A DNA stretch of 33,893 bases from Rhizobium sp. (GTDB lineage Bacteria; Pseudomonadota; Gammaproteobacteria; Burkholderiales; Thiobacillaceae), in the NCBI GenBank assembly GCA_019459285.1, contig JAIBEL010000023.1:1-33893 (forward strand), written 5' to 3'. Positions 7,320-15,073 of this stretch are shown here, in pieces (within the stretch, counting starts at the first letter, position 1; the number at the start of each line of letters is the position of its first letter). Under the pieces are notes generated by a model. That model did no database searches and had not been told where the DNA came from. It saw nothing but the letters and a program-made list of their open reading frames with translations. The translations under genes and the position numbers were made by a program.

Positions 7320-8867
7320 ATGGAAATCGAACTCAAGCTGGCGCTGCCTCAGCAGCAGGCTGCGGCCTTCGTGAAACGCATGGCCCGGCGGCGTACCCTG
7401 AAGGGCACAAGTACCCTGAAGGGCACAAGCAGCGCGCGGGGCCAGCAGGACCTCGTCACCCGTTATTTCGACACGCCGGACTTCGCCTTGAGCGCGCAGG
7501 GCGTGGCGCTACGCGTGCGGCGAGTGGGCCGGCGCTGGCTGCAGACGCTGAAGACCGGGGGCGAGCGGCAGGGCGGGCTGTCGCAGCGCGCTGAATTCGA
7601 GATGCCGGTGAGCCGCGGAGTGCCGGACTGGAGCCGGTTCCCGCCGGAGGCGCTGGCCTATGTGCCGGAGGCGCTGCGCGCGCAGCTGGCGCCGGTGTTC
7701 GAGACGCGTTTCCATCGCACCGCCTGGCTGATTGCCGGCAAGGGCGGTGCGCAGATCGAGGTGGCGCTCGACATCGGCGAGGTGGTGTCCGGCGAACGCA
7801 GCCAGCCGATCTGCGAGATCGAGCTCGAATTGAAGGCCGGCCAGCCGGATGCACTGTTCGCGCTGGCGCTGGACTGGGCCGCAGCGTTCGACTGCCTGCC
7901 GTTCGACGTCAGCAAGGCCGAACGCGGTGTCCGCCTGGCGCATGGGATCGAGGACGCACCGGTGAAGTCCGTGCCGCTGGCGCTGGACGACGGCATGGGC
8001 GTGGAGGAGGGCTTTGCCGCGATTGTCCAGGCCTGTCTGGCGCAGTTCCAGGCCAATCTGCCGGGGGTGTTGGCGGCGGACGACATCGAGTATGTGCATC
8101 AGGCGCGGGTGGCGTTGCGGCGGCTGCGTGCGGCGCTGCGGCTGTTTCGCGATGCGTGCGCGCTGCCGCCCGAGTTGCTGGACGAGCTGCGCGCGCTGGC
8201 GGCCGCGCTGGGTTCGGCGCGCGACTGGGACGTGCTGTGCGGCGAAACCCTGCCGGCGATCGCGCCGCACTATCCCGACGCCGAATCCTGGCAGCAAGGC
8301 ATGGCGACGCTGGAAGCGCGTCGCATCGCGGTACGGACGGCGATGCGGGATGCACTGGTGCAGGCCCATCCCGGGGCCTGGCTGCTGGCGATGCAGCGCT
8401 GGCTGTTGCGGCATGGCTGGCATTCGCATCCTGAGGGGCAGGCGGTGCCGGCCGCGCAGCGGTTTGTCCAACTGGCGCCGCTCGACGCCTGGGTGCGCCG
8501 GGCACTGCAGAAGGGGCATCGTCCGATCGTTCGCGGCGCGCGCGAGTTCGCCGCGCTGACGCCGGCCCGGCGGCATCTCCTGCGCATCGCGATCAAGCGC
8601 CAGCGCTATGCGGCCGAGTTTTTCCAGACGCTGTTCGAAGGCAAGCGGCAGGCCCGCTATCTGGCGGCGCTGCGTGATGCGCAGGACAGCCTGGGGCGGG
8701 CCAACGACGCGCATATCGCAGCGGGCCTGCTGACGGCGGCAGGGAGGGAGGCAGGCGCGATGGGGGATTTCGTCCTCGGCTGGCTGGCGGCGAAACAGGC
8801 GGACGCGGCGGACGGCGAATGTGCGGGGGCGATCCGCGCATTCCTGAAATCGAAGCCTTACTGGTAG
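7320..8867 (+). CDS. CYTH and CHAD domain protein, probable inorganic triphosphatase
   Basis: The N-terminal CYTH domain (about 1-200) opens with the signature ExExK as MEIELKLAL and continues with TRYFDTPDFALSAQGVALRVRR, ending in ICEIELELK. In YgiF-type enzymes this tunnel fold hydrolyses inorganic triphosphate with divalent metal. The C-terminal CHAD domain (about 235-500) has the expected His/Arg-rich helices such as VHQARVALRRLRAALRLF and RHLLRIAIKRQRYAAEF, which bind polyphosphate. The ATG at 7320 is chosen because it places ExExK directly at the N terminus; an in-frame ATG at 7302 adds six residues and lies within the Pho box. Neither start has a clear Shine-Dalgarno. An 18-base tandem duplication lies near residue 26. 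The neighbours are ppk1 and sixA. Confidence 0.9.
   Translation: MEIELKLALPQQQAAAFVKRMARRRTLKGTSTLKGTSSARGQQDLVTRYFDTPDFALSAQGVALRVRRVGRRWLQTLKTGGERQGGLSQRAEFEMPVSRGVPDWSRFPPEALAYVPEALRAQLAPVFETRFHRTAWLIAGKGGAQIEVALDIGEVVSGERSQPICEIELELKAGQPDALFALALDWAAAFDCLPFDVSKAERGVRLAHGIEDAPVKSVPLALDDGMGVEEGFAAIVQACLAQFQANLPGVLAADDIEYVHQARVALRRLRAALRLFRDACALPPELLDELRALAAALGSARDWDVLCGETLPAIAPHYPDAESWQQGMATLEARRIAVRTAMRDALVQAHPGAWLLAMQRWLLRHGWHSHPEGQAVPAAQRFVQLAPLDAWVRRALQKGHRPIVRGAREFAALTPARRHLLRIAIKRQRYAAEFFQTLFEGKRQARYLAALRDAQDSLGRANDAHIAAGLLTAAGREAGAMGDFVLGWLAAKQADAADGECAGAIRAFLKSKPYW
7394..7429 (+). repeat. Two tandem copies of an 18-base unit inside the CYTH domain
   Basis: TACCCTGAAGGGCACAAG occurs twice without interruption (7394-7411 and 7412-7429). 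It keeps frame and encodes TLKGTSTLKGTS between the first strand region and the RYFDTPD strand. Confidence 0.95.
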
Positions 8868-8940
8868 ATTCGTGGCGAACCCCGGCGCGATGCAGCGGTC
8901 TTGCCTGTGACCGGATGCCGGATTTTTTCGAGGAAAACCG

Positions 8941-9393
8941 ATGGAACTCATTTTGTGGCGACATGCCGAGGCCGACGACACGGTCCCCGACCTCAAGCGC
9001 GAACTCACCGACAAGGGCCGCAAGCAGGCATCGCGCATGGCCGACTGGCTGACGCCGCGATTGTCCCAGGACATCCGGATCCTGGTCAGCCCCGCCACCC
9101 GCTGCCTGCAGACCGCGCAGGCGCTGGGACGCGGCTTTCAGCGGGTGCCGGCGCTGGCGCCGGGGGCCAGCGCGGACGACATGCTGGCCGCGGCAGGCTG
9201 GCCCGATGCGGCCTATCCGGTGCTGGTGGTGGGCCATCAGCCCACGCTGGGGCAGGTGGCGATGCGCCTGCTCACCGGGCAGGCGGGCGACCTGTCGGTG
9301 AAAAAGGGGAGCATCTGGTGGTTCCAGAGCCGCGAGCGGGCGGGGCAGGTGCAGGTGGTATTGCGCGCTGTGGCCACGCCCGACTGGTTATAA
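8941..9393 (+). CDS. sixA: SixA-type phosphohistidine phosphatase
   Basis: The 150-residue cytoplasmic protein is a short histidine phosphatase. The catalytic RHG-like motif is at the N terminus as LWRHAEAD (His8). The supporting arginine is in SPATRCLQTAQAL, and the second catalytic His99 is in VVGHQPTLG. E. coli SixA removes phosphate from phosphohistidine in ArcB and the PTS-Ntr protein NPr. Here its substrate is not shown. Placement after ppk1 and the CYTH-CHAD gene suggests a phosphate or polyphosphate link. GAGGAAAACCG before the ATG is a good ribosome binding site. The gene begins 73 bases after the CYTH-CHAD stop and may be cotranscribed with it. Confidence 0.9.
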   Translation: MELILWRHAEADDTVPDLKRELTDKGRKQASRMADWLTPRLSQDIRILVSPATRCLQTAQALGRGFQRVPALAPGASADDMLAAAGWPDAAYPVLVVGHQPTLGQVAMRLLTGQAGDLSVKKGSIWWFQSRERAGQVQVVLRAVATPDWL

Positions 9394-9453
9394 TCGCCGC
9401 GTGACGATACAAGCCATCAAGACCCGACAGTCCAACCCGACCCCGCAGACGAG

Positions 9454-10800
9454 GTGCGTCCAGTGCCGGGTTGGCTGAGCAGTCTGCGCGACCTGATCGC
9501 GGAAGCGAGCCCGCTGCGCCGCTTCATGTTCGTCCTGCTGGTGTTGCTGCCGCTGGCGGCGCTGTCTGCGGCCTATGTGTGGCTCAATCCGCCAGACTAC
9601 CGCGTGCTCTACCCGAAGCTGTCCGATCGGGCGGGCGGCGAGGTCATCGCCGCGCTCGACCAGCTCAATATTTCCTATCACCTGTCCGCCGCCGACGGCA
9701 GCATCGAGGTGCCCGCCGATCAGCTGCATGTGGCACGTTACCGCCTGGCCGCGCGCGGCCTGCCCCGGTCCGACGCCGACGCGCAGGACGAGGTCGATCG
9801 CGCGCCCCGTTTCGGCGCCTCGTCGCTGGAAGAGCAGCAGCGCTATCAGCACGCGCTCGAAAGCGATCTGGCGCGCTCGATCCAGTCGCTGGAAACGGTC
9901 GAGCTGGCGCGGGTCCATCTTGCCCTGCCCAAGGTCTCGCCCTTCCTGCGCGATGCGCCGCCGGCCACGGCTGCGGTGCTGGTGCGCCTGCGCCCGAACG
10001 CGCGGCTGTCGGCCGAGCAGGTGACGACGATCCAGACCCTGGTGGCGGCCAGCGTCCCGCGTATGAAACGGTCCGAGGTGCAGGTATTCGACCCGCGCGG
10101 TGTGCTGCTGGGCGACACGGTGCCCGAGGTGGTGCAGTCGCGGCAGCGGGCGGTGGAGCAGGATCTGGCGCAGCGGGCGCTGGCCGTGCTGACGCCTTGG
10201 CTCGGCAAGGACCGCGTGAGCGTGCAGGTGACGGCCACGCTGGATGACAGCGACGTCGAACAGACGGTGGAACGGGTACGCAACGTCGTGGTGGGCGGCC
10301 GGACGCATCCGCTCGAGAAGACCGTGCGCACCACGCATACGCCGGAAGGCCGTATCCGGCGTGTGAATGCCATCGTGATCCTGGGATTCGAGGCGAGCGC
10401 CGCCGAACTCGACCGCGCCGGCCAGCTGGCCCGCCAGACACTGGGACTGGTGCCGTCGCGCGGCGACACGGTGAATGTCTATGCGCTGCCTGCGGCGCAT
10501 GTTGCGCAGCCCGCTGCAGCCGTCGTGCAACCGCCGGCGCAGCCTCCGCGTTCGATTGCGCCCATGCCGCCGCCACCGGCGCCGCCCCGGATCGTTGAAT
10601 TCCAGCCCTGGATGCTGGCCGTGGTCGGGGGCGGGCTGCTTCTGCTTCTCGTGGTGGCCGTCTGGCGCCGCCCGCCGCCGGTGCCAGCCGTCGAACCGCC
10701 CGCCGTGGACCTCGACGCCGAACTCGAGGCAACCCGCAGCCAGGTGCTGGCCAATCCGCGCGTGACCGCGGATGTCATCAAGCTCTGGATGCGCGCGTGA
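9454..10800 (+). CDS. fliF: Flagellar MS-ring protein FliF, short form
   Basis: This is the membrane ring platform of the flagellar export apparatus. A TM segment near residues 24-43 (FMFVLLVLLPLAALSAAYVW) is followed by the first ring-building domain (YRVLYPKLSDRAGGEVIAAL). The second domain has RVHLALPKVSPFLRD and ASVPRMKRSEVQVFDPRGVLL. A second TM segment lies near 388-407, and the C-terminal FliG-binding tail includes NPRVTADVIKLWM. At 448 residues it is about 100 shorter than typical FliF. The long beta-collar insertion of the third ring domain is reduced to about 20 residues (VERVRNVVVGGRTHPLEK), and a proline-rich stretch precedes TM2. A GTG at 9454 is used; no strong Shine-Dalgarno is visible. 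fliE does not precede it; sixA does. Confidence 0.9.
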   Translation: MRPVPGWLSSLRDLIAEASPLRRFMFVLLVLLPLAALSAAYVWLNPPDYRVLYPKLSDRAGGEVIAALDQLNISYHLSAADGSIEVPADQLHVARYRLAARGLPRSDADAQDEVDRAPRFGASSLEEQQRYQHALESDLARSIQSLETVELARVHLALPKVSPFLRDAPPATAAVLVRLRPNARLSAEQVTTIQTLVAASVPRMKRSEVQVFDPRGVLLGDTVPEVVQSRQRAVEQDLAQRALAVLTPWLGKDRVSVQVTATLDDSDVEQTVERVRNVVVGGRTHPLEKTVRTTHTPEGRIRRVNAIVILGFEASAAELDRAGQLARQTLGLVPSRGDTVNVYALPAAHVAQPAAAVVQPPAQPPRSIAPMPPPPAPPRIVEFQPWMLAVVGGGLLLLLVVAVWRRPPPVPAVEPPAVDLDAELEATRSQVLANPRVTADVIKLWMRA

Positions 10801-10869
10801 GCAGCCGCATGAATTCAAACCAGGATGCGCGCGTGAGTCGCATGGATCAAACAAGGGTGCGCGCGTGAG
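10789..10869 (+). repeat. Three-copy imperfect tandem repeat at the fliF-fliG junction
   Basis: The 13-base core rTGCGCGCGTGAG occurs at 10789-10801, 10825-10837 and 10857-10869, with repeat periods of 36 and 32 bases. The spacers are also related (GCATGAATTCAAACCAGG and GCATGGATCAAACAAGG). Copy one contains the fliF stop codon, and copy three contains the fliG start codon. Confidence 0.9.
10797..10868 (+). CDS. Possible 23-codon coupling micro-ORF between fliF and fliG
   Basis: A GTG at 10797 overlaps the fliF TGA (GTGA, 10797-10800). The frame then runs 23 codons to a TGA at 10866-10868, which itself overlaps the fliG GTG (GTGA, 10865-10868). This keeps the chain of overlapping stop and start codons seen through the rest of the cluster. 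The peptide is generated by the tandem repeat and has no recognisable function. Its likely role, if translated, is to carry ribosomes from fliF to fliG. Existence of the frame is certain; translation is inference. Confidence 0.35.
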   Translation: MSSRMNSNQDARVSRMDQTRVRA

Positions 10870-11830
10870 CCAGGCCGGCATCGAAAAATCCGCTGCGCTT
10901 CTGCTCGCCCTCGGCGAGGACGCCACGGCGGCCGTATTCCGCTATCTGAGCCCGCTTGAGGTCAGCCGGCTCGGCAGCGCCATGCGCGAGCTCGACGTGC
11001 TGCCGCGCGAGCGCGTGCGTGCGATCCTGCGCGATTACGCCGCCGAGGCCGCCGAACAGACCGGATTCGCGGCAGATACCGGCCGTTTTCTCGACGAGAC
11101 GCTCCGGCAGGCATTTCGGCCGGAGCGGGCGCAGGCCATGCTGGAACGCCTGGGGGCGTCGGGCGCGCAGGCGCTGGAGAAGCTGGCCTGGCGCGAACCG
11201 GCGGAAATCGCCGGCCTGCTGGAGGCGCAGGCGCCCCAGCTGATCGCCGTGGTGGCCGCGCAGCTTCCGCGCGACGTCGCCGCCGCCGTGCTCGAACTGC
11301 TGCCCGGCAAGACGCGCGCGGACACCTTGCTGGCCCTGGCGCACAGCGATGCACCGAGCGCCGACATGCTGGGCGACCTGGACGACTGGCTGGCTAGCCT
11401 GGACGCTGCCGCTTCGCCCCAGGGCGAAGCGGCGGTGGCCGGCCTGCTGGGGCAGATGAGCGAGGGCAGCGCCGCCGCTGCCTTGAGCCAGCTCGACCGG
11501 AACGATGCGGAACTGGCCGCGCGGCTGCGCGTGCGCAATCTCGCGTTCGAAGATCTGGCACGACTGCCCGAGGCCAGCCGCAAGACTTTCCTGCGCAACG
11601 TCGCTGCGCGTACCCTGTTGCATGCCTTGAAGGGCAGCGACGGGCAGGTGCTCGACGCCCTGACGGCCGTGATGAGTCCGACCGCTGCGCAGCGCATGCG
11701 CGTCGACCTCGATACGCTGGGCCCGGTGCCGGTGACCACGATCCAGGCCGCGCAGGACGAGGCGGGCGCGAGCCTGCGGCGGCTGGCGGCTGAAGGCGCG
11801 ATCCAGTTCCCCGAAGAGGAGGCGGCATGA
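10865..11830 (+). CDS. fliG: Flagellar motor switch protein FliG, divergent
   Basis: The 321-residue product matches FliG in length and order: an N-terminal FliF-binding region ([24 protein letters not shown]), a middle armadillo region, and a C-terminal domain ([26 protein letters not shown], then [15 protein letters not shown]). Two normally conserved sites differ. The FliM-binding EHPQ motif reads QAPQ at 122-125. The stator-facing segment LDDRxxQxLLREV reads [13 protein letters not shown], losing the two adjacent aspartates. A GTG at 10865 is chosen because the resulting N terminus aligns with FliG; an upstream in-frame ATG at 10772 would overlap fliF by 29 bases. The stop overlaps the fliH start (ATGA). 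Confidence 0.88.
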   Translation: MSQAGIEKSAALLLALGEDATAAVFRYLSPLEVSRLGSAMRELDVLPRERVRAILRDYAAEAAEQTGFAADTGRFLDETLRQAFRPERAQAMLERLGASGAQALEKLAWREPAEIAGLLEAQAPQLIAVVAAQLPRDVAAAVLELLPGKTRADTLLALAHSDAPSADMLGDLDDWLASLDAAASPQGEAAVAGLLGQMSEGSAAAALSQLDRNDAELAARLRVRNLAFEDLARLPEASRKTFLRNVAARTLLHALKGSDGQVLDALTAVMSPTAAQRMRVDLDTLGPVPVTTIQAAQDEAGASLRRLAAEGAIQFPEEEAA

Positions 11831-12438
11831 GCACAGACGACACGACGCCGAATGTCCCCACCGCATTCGAACAATGGGAAGTGGTGGAACTGGCTGCGTC
11901 CGCCGGCCAGGCTGCACCCCCCGAGGCCGATCCGCAGGCCGAACTGGCGGCATTGCGCGAGGCCGCGCGCGCCGAAGGATATGCCGAAGGCCTGGCAGCC
12001 GGGCGCGTGGAAGGGGAGCAGGCCTGCGGTCGCATGAAGCAGCTGGCCGAGAGTTTTTCCTCGACGCTCGACAATCTCGATTTCCGCCTCGCCGACATGG
12101 TCCTGGAACTGGCGCTCGACGTGGCCCGCCAGGTGGTGGCGGGCGAGTTGGCGGCACGGCCGGAACGCATCCTCGATGTGGTCAACCTGGCGCTGAAGCA
12201 GATGGCGGAAACCAGCCGCGAGGCGCGTCTGCTGTTGAACCCGGACGACGCCGCGCTGGTGCGCCCGCATCTCGACCAGGTGCTCGACAAGAATCGCCTG
12301 CGCATCGTCGAGGATGTGCGCATCGTACGCGGCGGCTGCCTGATCGAAACCTCGCAGGGCGACCTCGACGCCACGCTGCCGGCACGCTGGCGCCAGGTGG
12401 TGCAGGTGCTCGGCAGCAACCAGAACTGGATCGAGTGA
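11827..12438 (+). CDS. fliH: Flagellar assembly protein FliH
   Basis: This 203-residue cytoplasmic protein is the FliH type, the dimeric regulator that holds the FliI ATPase and delivers export cargo to the gate. The N terminus is acidic and Ala/Pro-rich. A Glu/Ala-rich helix follows with the typical [18 protein letters not shown] glycine-spaced pattern at about 55-75. The C-terminal half ([17 protein letters not shown] to [16 protein letters not shown]) is the conserved FliH/YscL domain. ATG overlaps the fliG stop by ATGA, and the TGA overlaps the fliI ATG by one base (TGATG), so translational coupling is likely. Confidence 0.9.
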   Translation: MSTDDTTPNVPTAFEQWEVVELAASAGQAAPPEADPQAELAALREAARAEGYAEGLAAGRVEGEQACGRMKQLAESFSSTLDNLDFRLADMVLELALDVARQVVAGELAARPERILDVVNLALKQMAETSREARLLLNPDDAALVRPHLDQVLDKNRLRIVEDVRIVRGGCLIETSQGDLDATLPARWRQVVQVLGSNQNWIE

Positions 12439-13832
12439 TGGATCGTACCGTCCGCCTGCGCGAATACCTGGCCGATTGCCGGCGTGCGGTGAGCTGGGCG
12501 ACGCCGATCGCGACCAGCGGTCGGCTGACGCGGGTGTCCGGGCTGGTGATGGAAGCGGTCGGGCTGCGGATGCCCGTGGGCAGCCAGTGCCACATCCAGA
12601 TTCCAGGCGGCCAGAGCATCGAGGCCGAGGTGGCGGGGTTTGCCGGCGACCGTCTGTTCATCATGCCGGCGACCGATATCTACGGCGTGATGCCGGGCGC
12701 CCGGGTCGTGCCCGACAACCCGCTGGCGGCGCAGCCGCCGCGCCTGGGCATGCGCTACATACCGCGCCGCCGGGCGCAGGACCGGGTGCGCCAGGTGCCG
12801 GTGGGCGACACCTTGCTGGGGCGTGTGCTCGACGGCGCCGGGCGCCCGCTCGACGGCTTGGGGCCGCTGATGCTGGAGCGGCGGGTACCGCTGTACAGCC
12901 GCCCGATCAATCCGCTCGAACGCGCGCCGATCCGCAAGACGCTGGACGTCGGCGTGCGCGCGATCAACGGTCTCCTGACGGTCGGGCGCGGGCAGCGGCT
13001 GGGCCTGTTCGCCGGCAGCGGCGTCGGCAAGAGCGTGCTGCTCGGCATGATGGCACGCATGACCGAGGCCGACGTGGTGGTGGTGGGGCTGATCGGCGAA
13101 CGCGGCCGCGAGGTCAAGGAATTCATCGACCGCATCCTCGGCAGCGAAGGCATGGCGCGTGCGGTGGTGGTGGCGGCGCCGGCCGACCATCCGCCGCTGA
13201 TGCGGCTGAACGGCGCGGCGTATGCGATGTCGATCGCCGAATATTTCCGCGATCAGGGCAAGCACGTGCTGCTCATCATGGACTCGCTGACCCGTTACGC
13301 GATGGCGCAGCGCGAGGTGGCGCTGGCGATCGGCGAGCCGCCTGCGACCAAGGGCTATCCGCCGTCGGTGTTCGCCAAGCTGCCGCAACTGGCCGAACGC
13401 GCGGGCAACGGCCGCAGCGGCAGCGGTTCGATCACCGCGTTCTTCACCGTACTGATGGAAGGCGACGACCAGCAGGACCCGATCGCCGATGCGGCGCGTG
13501 CGATCCTCGACGGCCACATCGTGCTCTCCCGCGATCTGGCCGACGCCGGCCACTATCCCGCGATCGACATCGAGGCGTCGATCAGCCGGGCACAGCCCGA
13601 CCTGCTCTCCGACGAGGCGCTGGAACGCACCCGCCGCTTCAAGTATCTCTATTCGCGTTACATGCGCAGCCGCGACCTGCTGGCGGTCGGCGCCTACGTG
13701 CCGGGTGCCGACCTGGTGCTGGACGAAGGCGTCCGCCTGTATCCCCGGATGCAGGGCTATCTGATGCAGGGCATGCGCGAGCGTGCGCCGCTGGAAACCG
13801 CGCAGGCTGGCCTTGACGAGGTGCTCGGATGA
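12438..13832 (+). CDS. fliI: Flagellum-specific ATPase FliI
   Basis: The 464-residue protein is an F1-beta-like hexameric ATPase that powers unfolding and entry of flagellar export substrates. The Walker A motif is AGSGVGKS at residues 192-199. The catalytic Glu segment is [14 protein letters not shown], and the Walker B region is [24 protein letters not shown]. FliI-type signatures [13 protein letters not shown] and [25 protein letters not shown] are intact and separate it from F1 and from virulence SctN proteins. The ATG at 12438 overlaps the fliH stop and gives the normal N terminus; longer upstream extensions of the frame overlap fliH and are not used. All catalytic motifs look functional. 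Confidence 0.96.
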   Translation: MDRTVRLREYLADCRRAVSWATPIATSGRLTRVSGLVMEAVGLRMPVGSQCHIQIPGGQSIEAEVAGFAGDRLFIMPATDIYGVMPGARVVPDNPLAAQPPRLGMRYIPRRRAQDRVRQVPVGDTLLGRVLDGAGRPLDGLGPLMLERRVPLYSRPINPLERAPIRKTLDVGVRAINGLLTVGRGQRLGLFAGSGVGKSVLLGMMARMTEADVVVVGLIGERGREVKEFIDRILGSEGMARAVVVAAPADHPPLMRLNGAAYAMSIAEYFRDQGKHVLLIMDSLTRYAMAQREVALAIGEPPATKGYPPSVFAKLPQLAERAGNGRSGSGSITAFFTVLMEGDDQQDPIADAARAILDGHIVLSRDLADAGHYPAIDIEASISRAQPDLLSDEALERTRRFKYLYSRYMRSRDLLAVGAYVPGADLVLDEGVRLYPRMQGYLMQGMRERAPLETAQAGLDEVLG

Positions 13833-14281
13833 AGCCTTTCGCGCTGGCCCGGGTGCTGCAATTGGCCGAGCGGCGCAGCGAAACGCTGGCGCGCGGGGTC
13901 AAGCTCGCGCACGGCGTGTGGCTGCGCGCGCGCGGCCGCCAGGTGCAGTTGCTGGCGCTGCGCGACGCCCATATCGCGCAGCTGGCGGTCGAACTGCGCG
14001 ATGGCGTGACGGCGGCACAGCTGCTGGAAAAGAATCGGCTGCAGAACGCGCAAGCCGCGGAAATGCAGGTTGCGCAGACCGCCATCGACGACGCCCACCG
14101 CGACTGGCAGGCCCGGCTGGCCGAATGGATGCAGGCCGAGCAGCGGGTGAAGGCGCTGCGCCTGCTGGAGCAGCGCCATCTGGCGCAGGCCGCCATTCTG
14201 CAACGGCGCATCGAGCAGCGCGATCACGACGAATTGGTGGAGCTGACGCACCGGCGCGATGCCGGGCGGCGGGGGCGCTGA
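13829..14281 (+). CDS. fliJ: Flagellar export chaperone FliJ
   Basis: The 150-residue protein is small, basic and almost wholly helical, with heptad-like Leu/Ala spacing and Arg-rich segments. This is the coiled-coil form of FliJ, which inserts like a gamma subunit into the FliI hexamer and contacts FlhA. FliJ sequences are poorly conserved, so the call rests on size, coiled-coil character and position directly after fliI. The ATG overlaps the fliI stop (ATGA), and the TGA overlaps the next start (TGATG). Confidence 0.82.
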   Translation: MKPFALARVLQLAERRSETLARGVKLAHGVWLRARGRQVQLLALRDAHIAQLAVELRDGVTAAQLLEKNRLQNAQAAEMQVAQTAIDDAHRDWQARLAEWMQAEQRVKALRLLEQRHLAQAAILQRRIEQRDHDELVELTHRRDAGRRGR

Positions 14282-14745
14282 TGCAATTGCTCGAACTCAC
14301 CCCCGCCGAGATCGCCTTCCTGAAAGCGCCTGCGCCGCCGTCCAGCGGCCTGCCGGCGCGTCTGACCCACAAGCTGGCCGCCACCCTGAGCGCCCGGTTG
14401 CGCCTGCCGGTCCAGGCGATGGCGCAACCGGCGCCCGAGTCGGCCGACGGGCTGGTGTCGCCGACCTGGCTGCCCGATGCCACGCTGGCCGCCCTGTGGC
14501 TGACGCGCCGTCTGGGAGGCCGCAACGGGGTGAGCGGGACGTCCTTCGTTCCCGGCAGTTTCGTGCGGACACTGGATGCCGTACTGGCGGAAAGCTGGCT
14601 GGATGCGCCGGGGTCGGACGCGCTGCCGCCTGCGCTGGCATGGCACATCACGACTGCGTCCACGCAGGCAAGGCTTGTCCTGCAGTTGCCGCATTCCACA
14701 ACCGACATGACGCGCTGGGCGCGGGAGGTCATCCGGCATGGCTAG
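14281..14745 (+). CDS. Unrecognised protein in the flagellar cluster between fliJ and fliO
   Basis: The 154-residue soluble protein occupies the place where fliK, fliL, fliM and fliN usually lie. It begins [16 protein letters not shown] predicted helix LTHKLAATLSARLRLPV follows, then WLPDATLAALWLTRRLGG and a C-terminal strand ARLVLQLP. The middle faintly resembles the N-terminal or central part of FliM/SctQ proteins (a helix ending RRLGG followed by a long helix to ESW). No C-terminal SPOA domain is present, so it cannot be a complete FliM or FliN. It lacks the FliK substrate-specificity domain and the FliL membrane anchor. Its start and stop overlap both neighbours, so it is a genuine operon member. 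Confidence 0.6.
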   Translation: MQLLELTPAEIAFLKAPAPPSSGLPARLTHKLAATLSARLRLPVQAMAQPAPESADGLVSPTWLPDATLAALWLTRRLGGRNGVSGTSFVPGSFVRTLDAVLAESWLDAPGSDALPPALAWHITTASTQARLVLQLPHSTTDMTRWAREVIRHG

Positions 14746-15073
14746 ATTCGTCGCGGCAGGTATCTTGCTGCTGGTTCCGTCCTGGGCACGGGCGGCGACC
14801 GATACCGCAGGCAGCCTGTTCACCGTGCTGCTGAGTCTGGTGCTCATCCTCGGCGGGTTCGTTGCGGTTGCCTGGTTCGTACGCCGCTACCTGCCGGGCA
14901 TGGGCACGCAGGGTGCTGTCAAGGTGGTGGGGACGACCGCGGTGGGTGCGCGCGAGCGCGTGGTGACGGTCGAGGTGGGCGATACCTGGCTGCTGCTGGG
15001 CGTGGGCGGCGGCAATGTGCGCCTGCTGCATACCTTGCCCAAGCCGGAATCGGCGCAGGAGCACGGACGATGA
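14738..15073 (+). CDS. fliO: Flagellar biosynthetic protein FliO
   Basis: The 111-residue membrane protein has an N-terminal hydrophobic segment that may be a signal sequence (residues 4-18, ending SWARAA). One membrane span follows (LFTVLLSLVLILGGFVAVAWFV), then a short cytoplasmic domain with VKVVGTTAVGARERVVTVEVGDTWLLLGVG. FliO helps assemble the FliP ring. It is found in flagellar but not in virulence type III systems, which supports the flagellar assignment of the cluster. Its ATG overlaps the upstream gene by 8 bases, and its stop overlaps fliP by ATGA. Confidence 0.88.
   Translation: MARFVAAGILLLVPSWARAATDTAGSLFTVLLSLVLILGGFVAVAWFVRRYLPGMGTQGAVKVVGTTAVGARERVVTVEVGDTWLLLGVGGGNVRLLHTLPKPESAQEHGR

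Noticed and set aside
9389..9394. Perfect TATAAT just before fliF
   Set aside because: It overlaps the sixA stop and no -35 lies at 16-18 bases; the closest candidates are at 15 or 22 bases, so it is not called as a promoter. No sigma-28 or sigma-54 site was seen either.
9401..9478. Small GTG-started frame between sixA and fliF
   Set aside because: No ribosome binding site and no overlap signature like that seen at fliF-fliG; likely chance.
11394..13553. Long minus-strand frame opposite fliG-fliI
   Set aside because: It is antisense to coupled flagellar genes with full motifs; no ribosome binding site or domain supports it.
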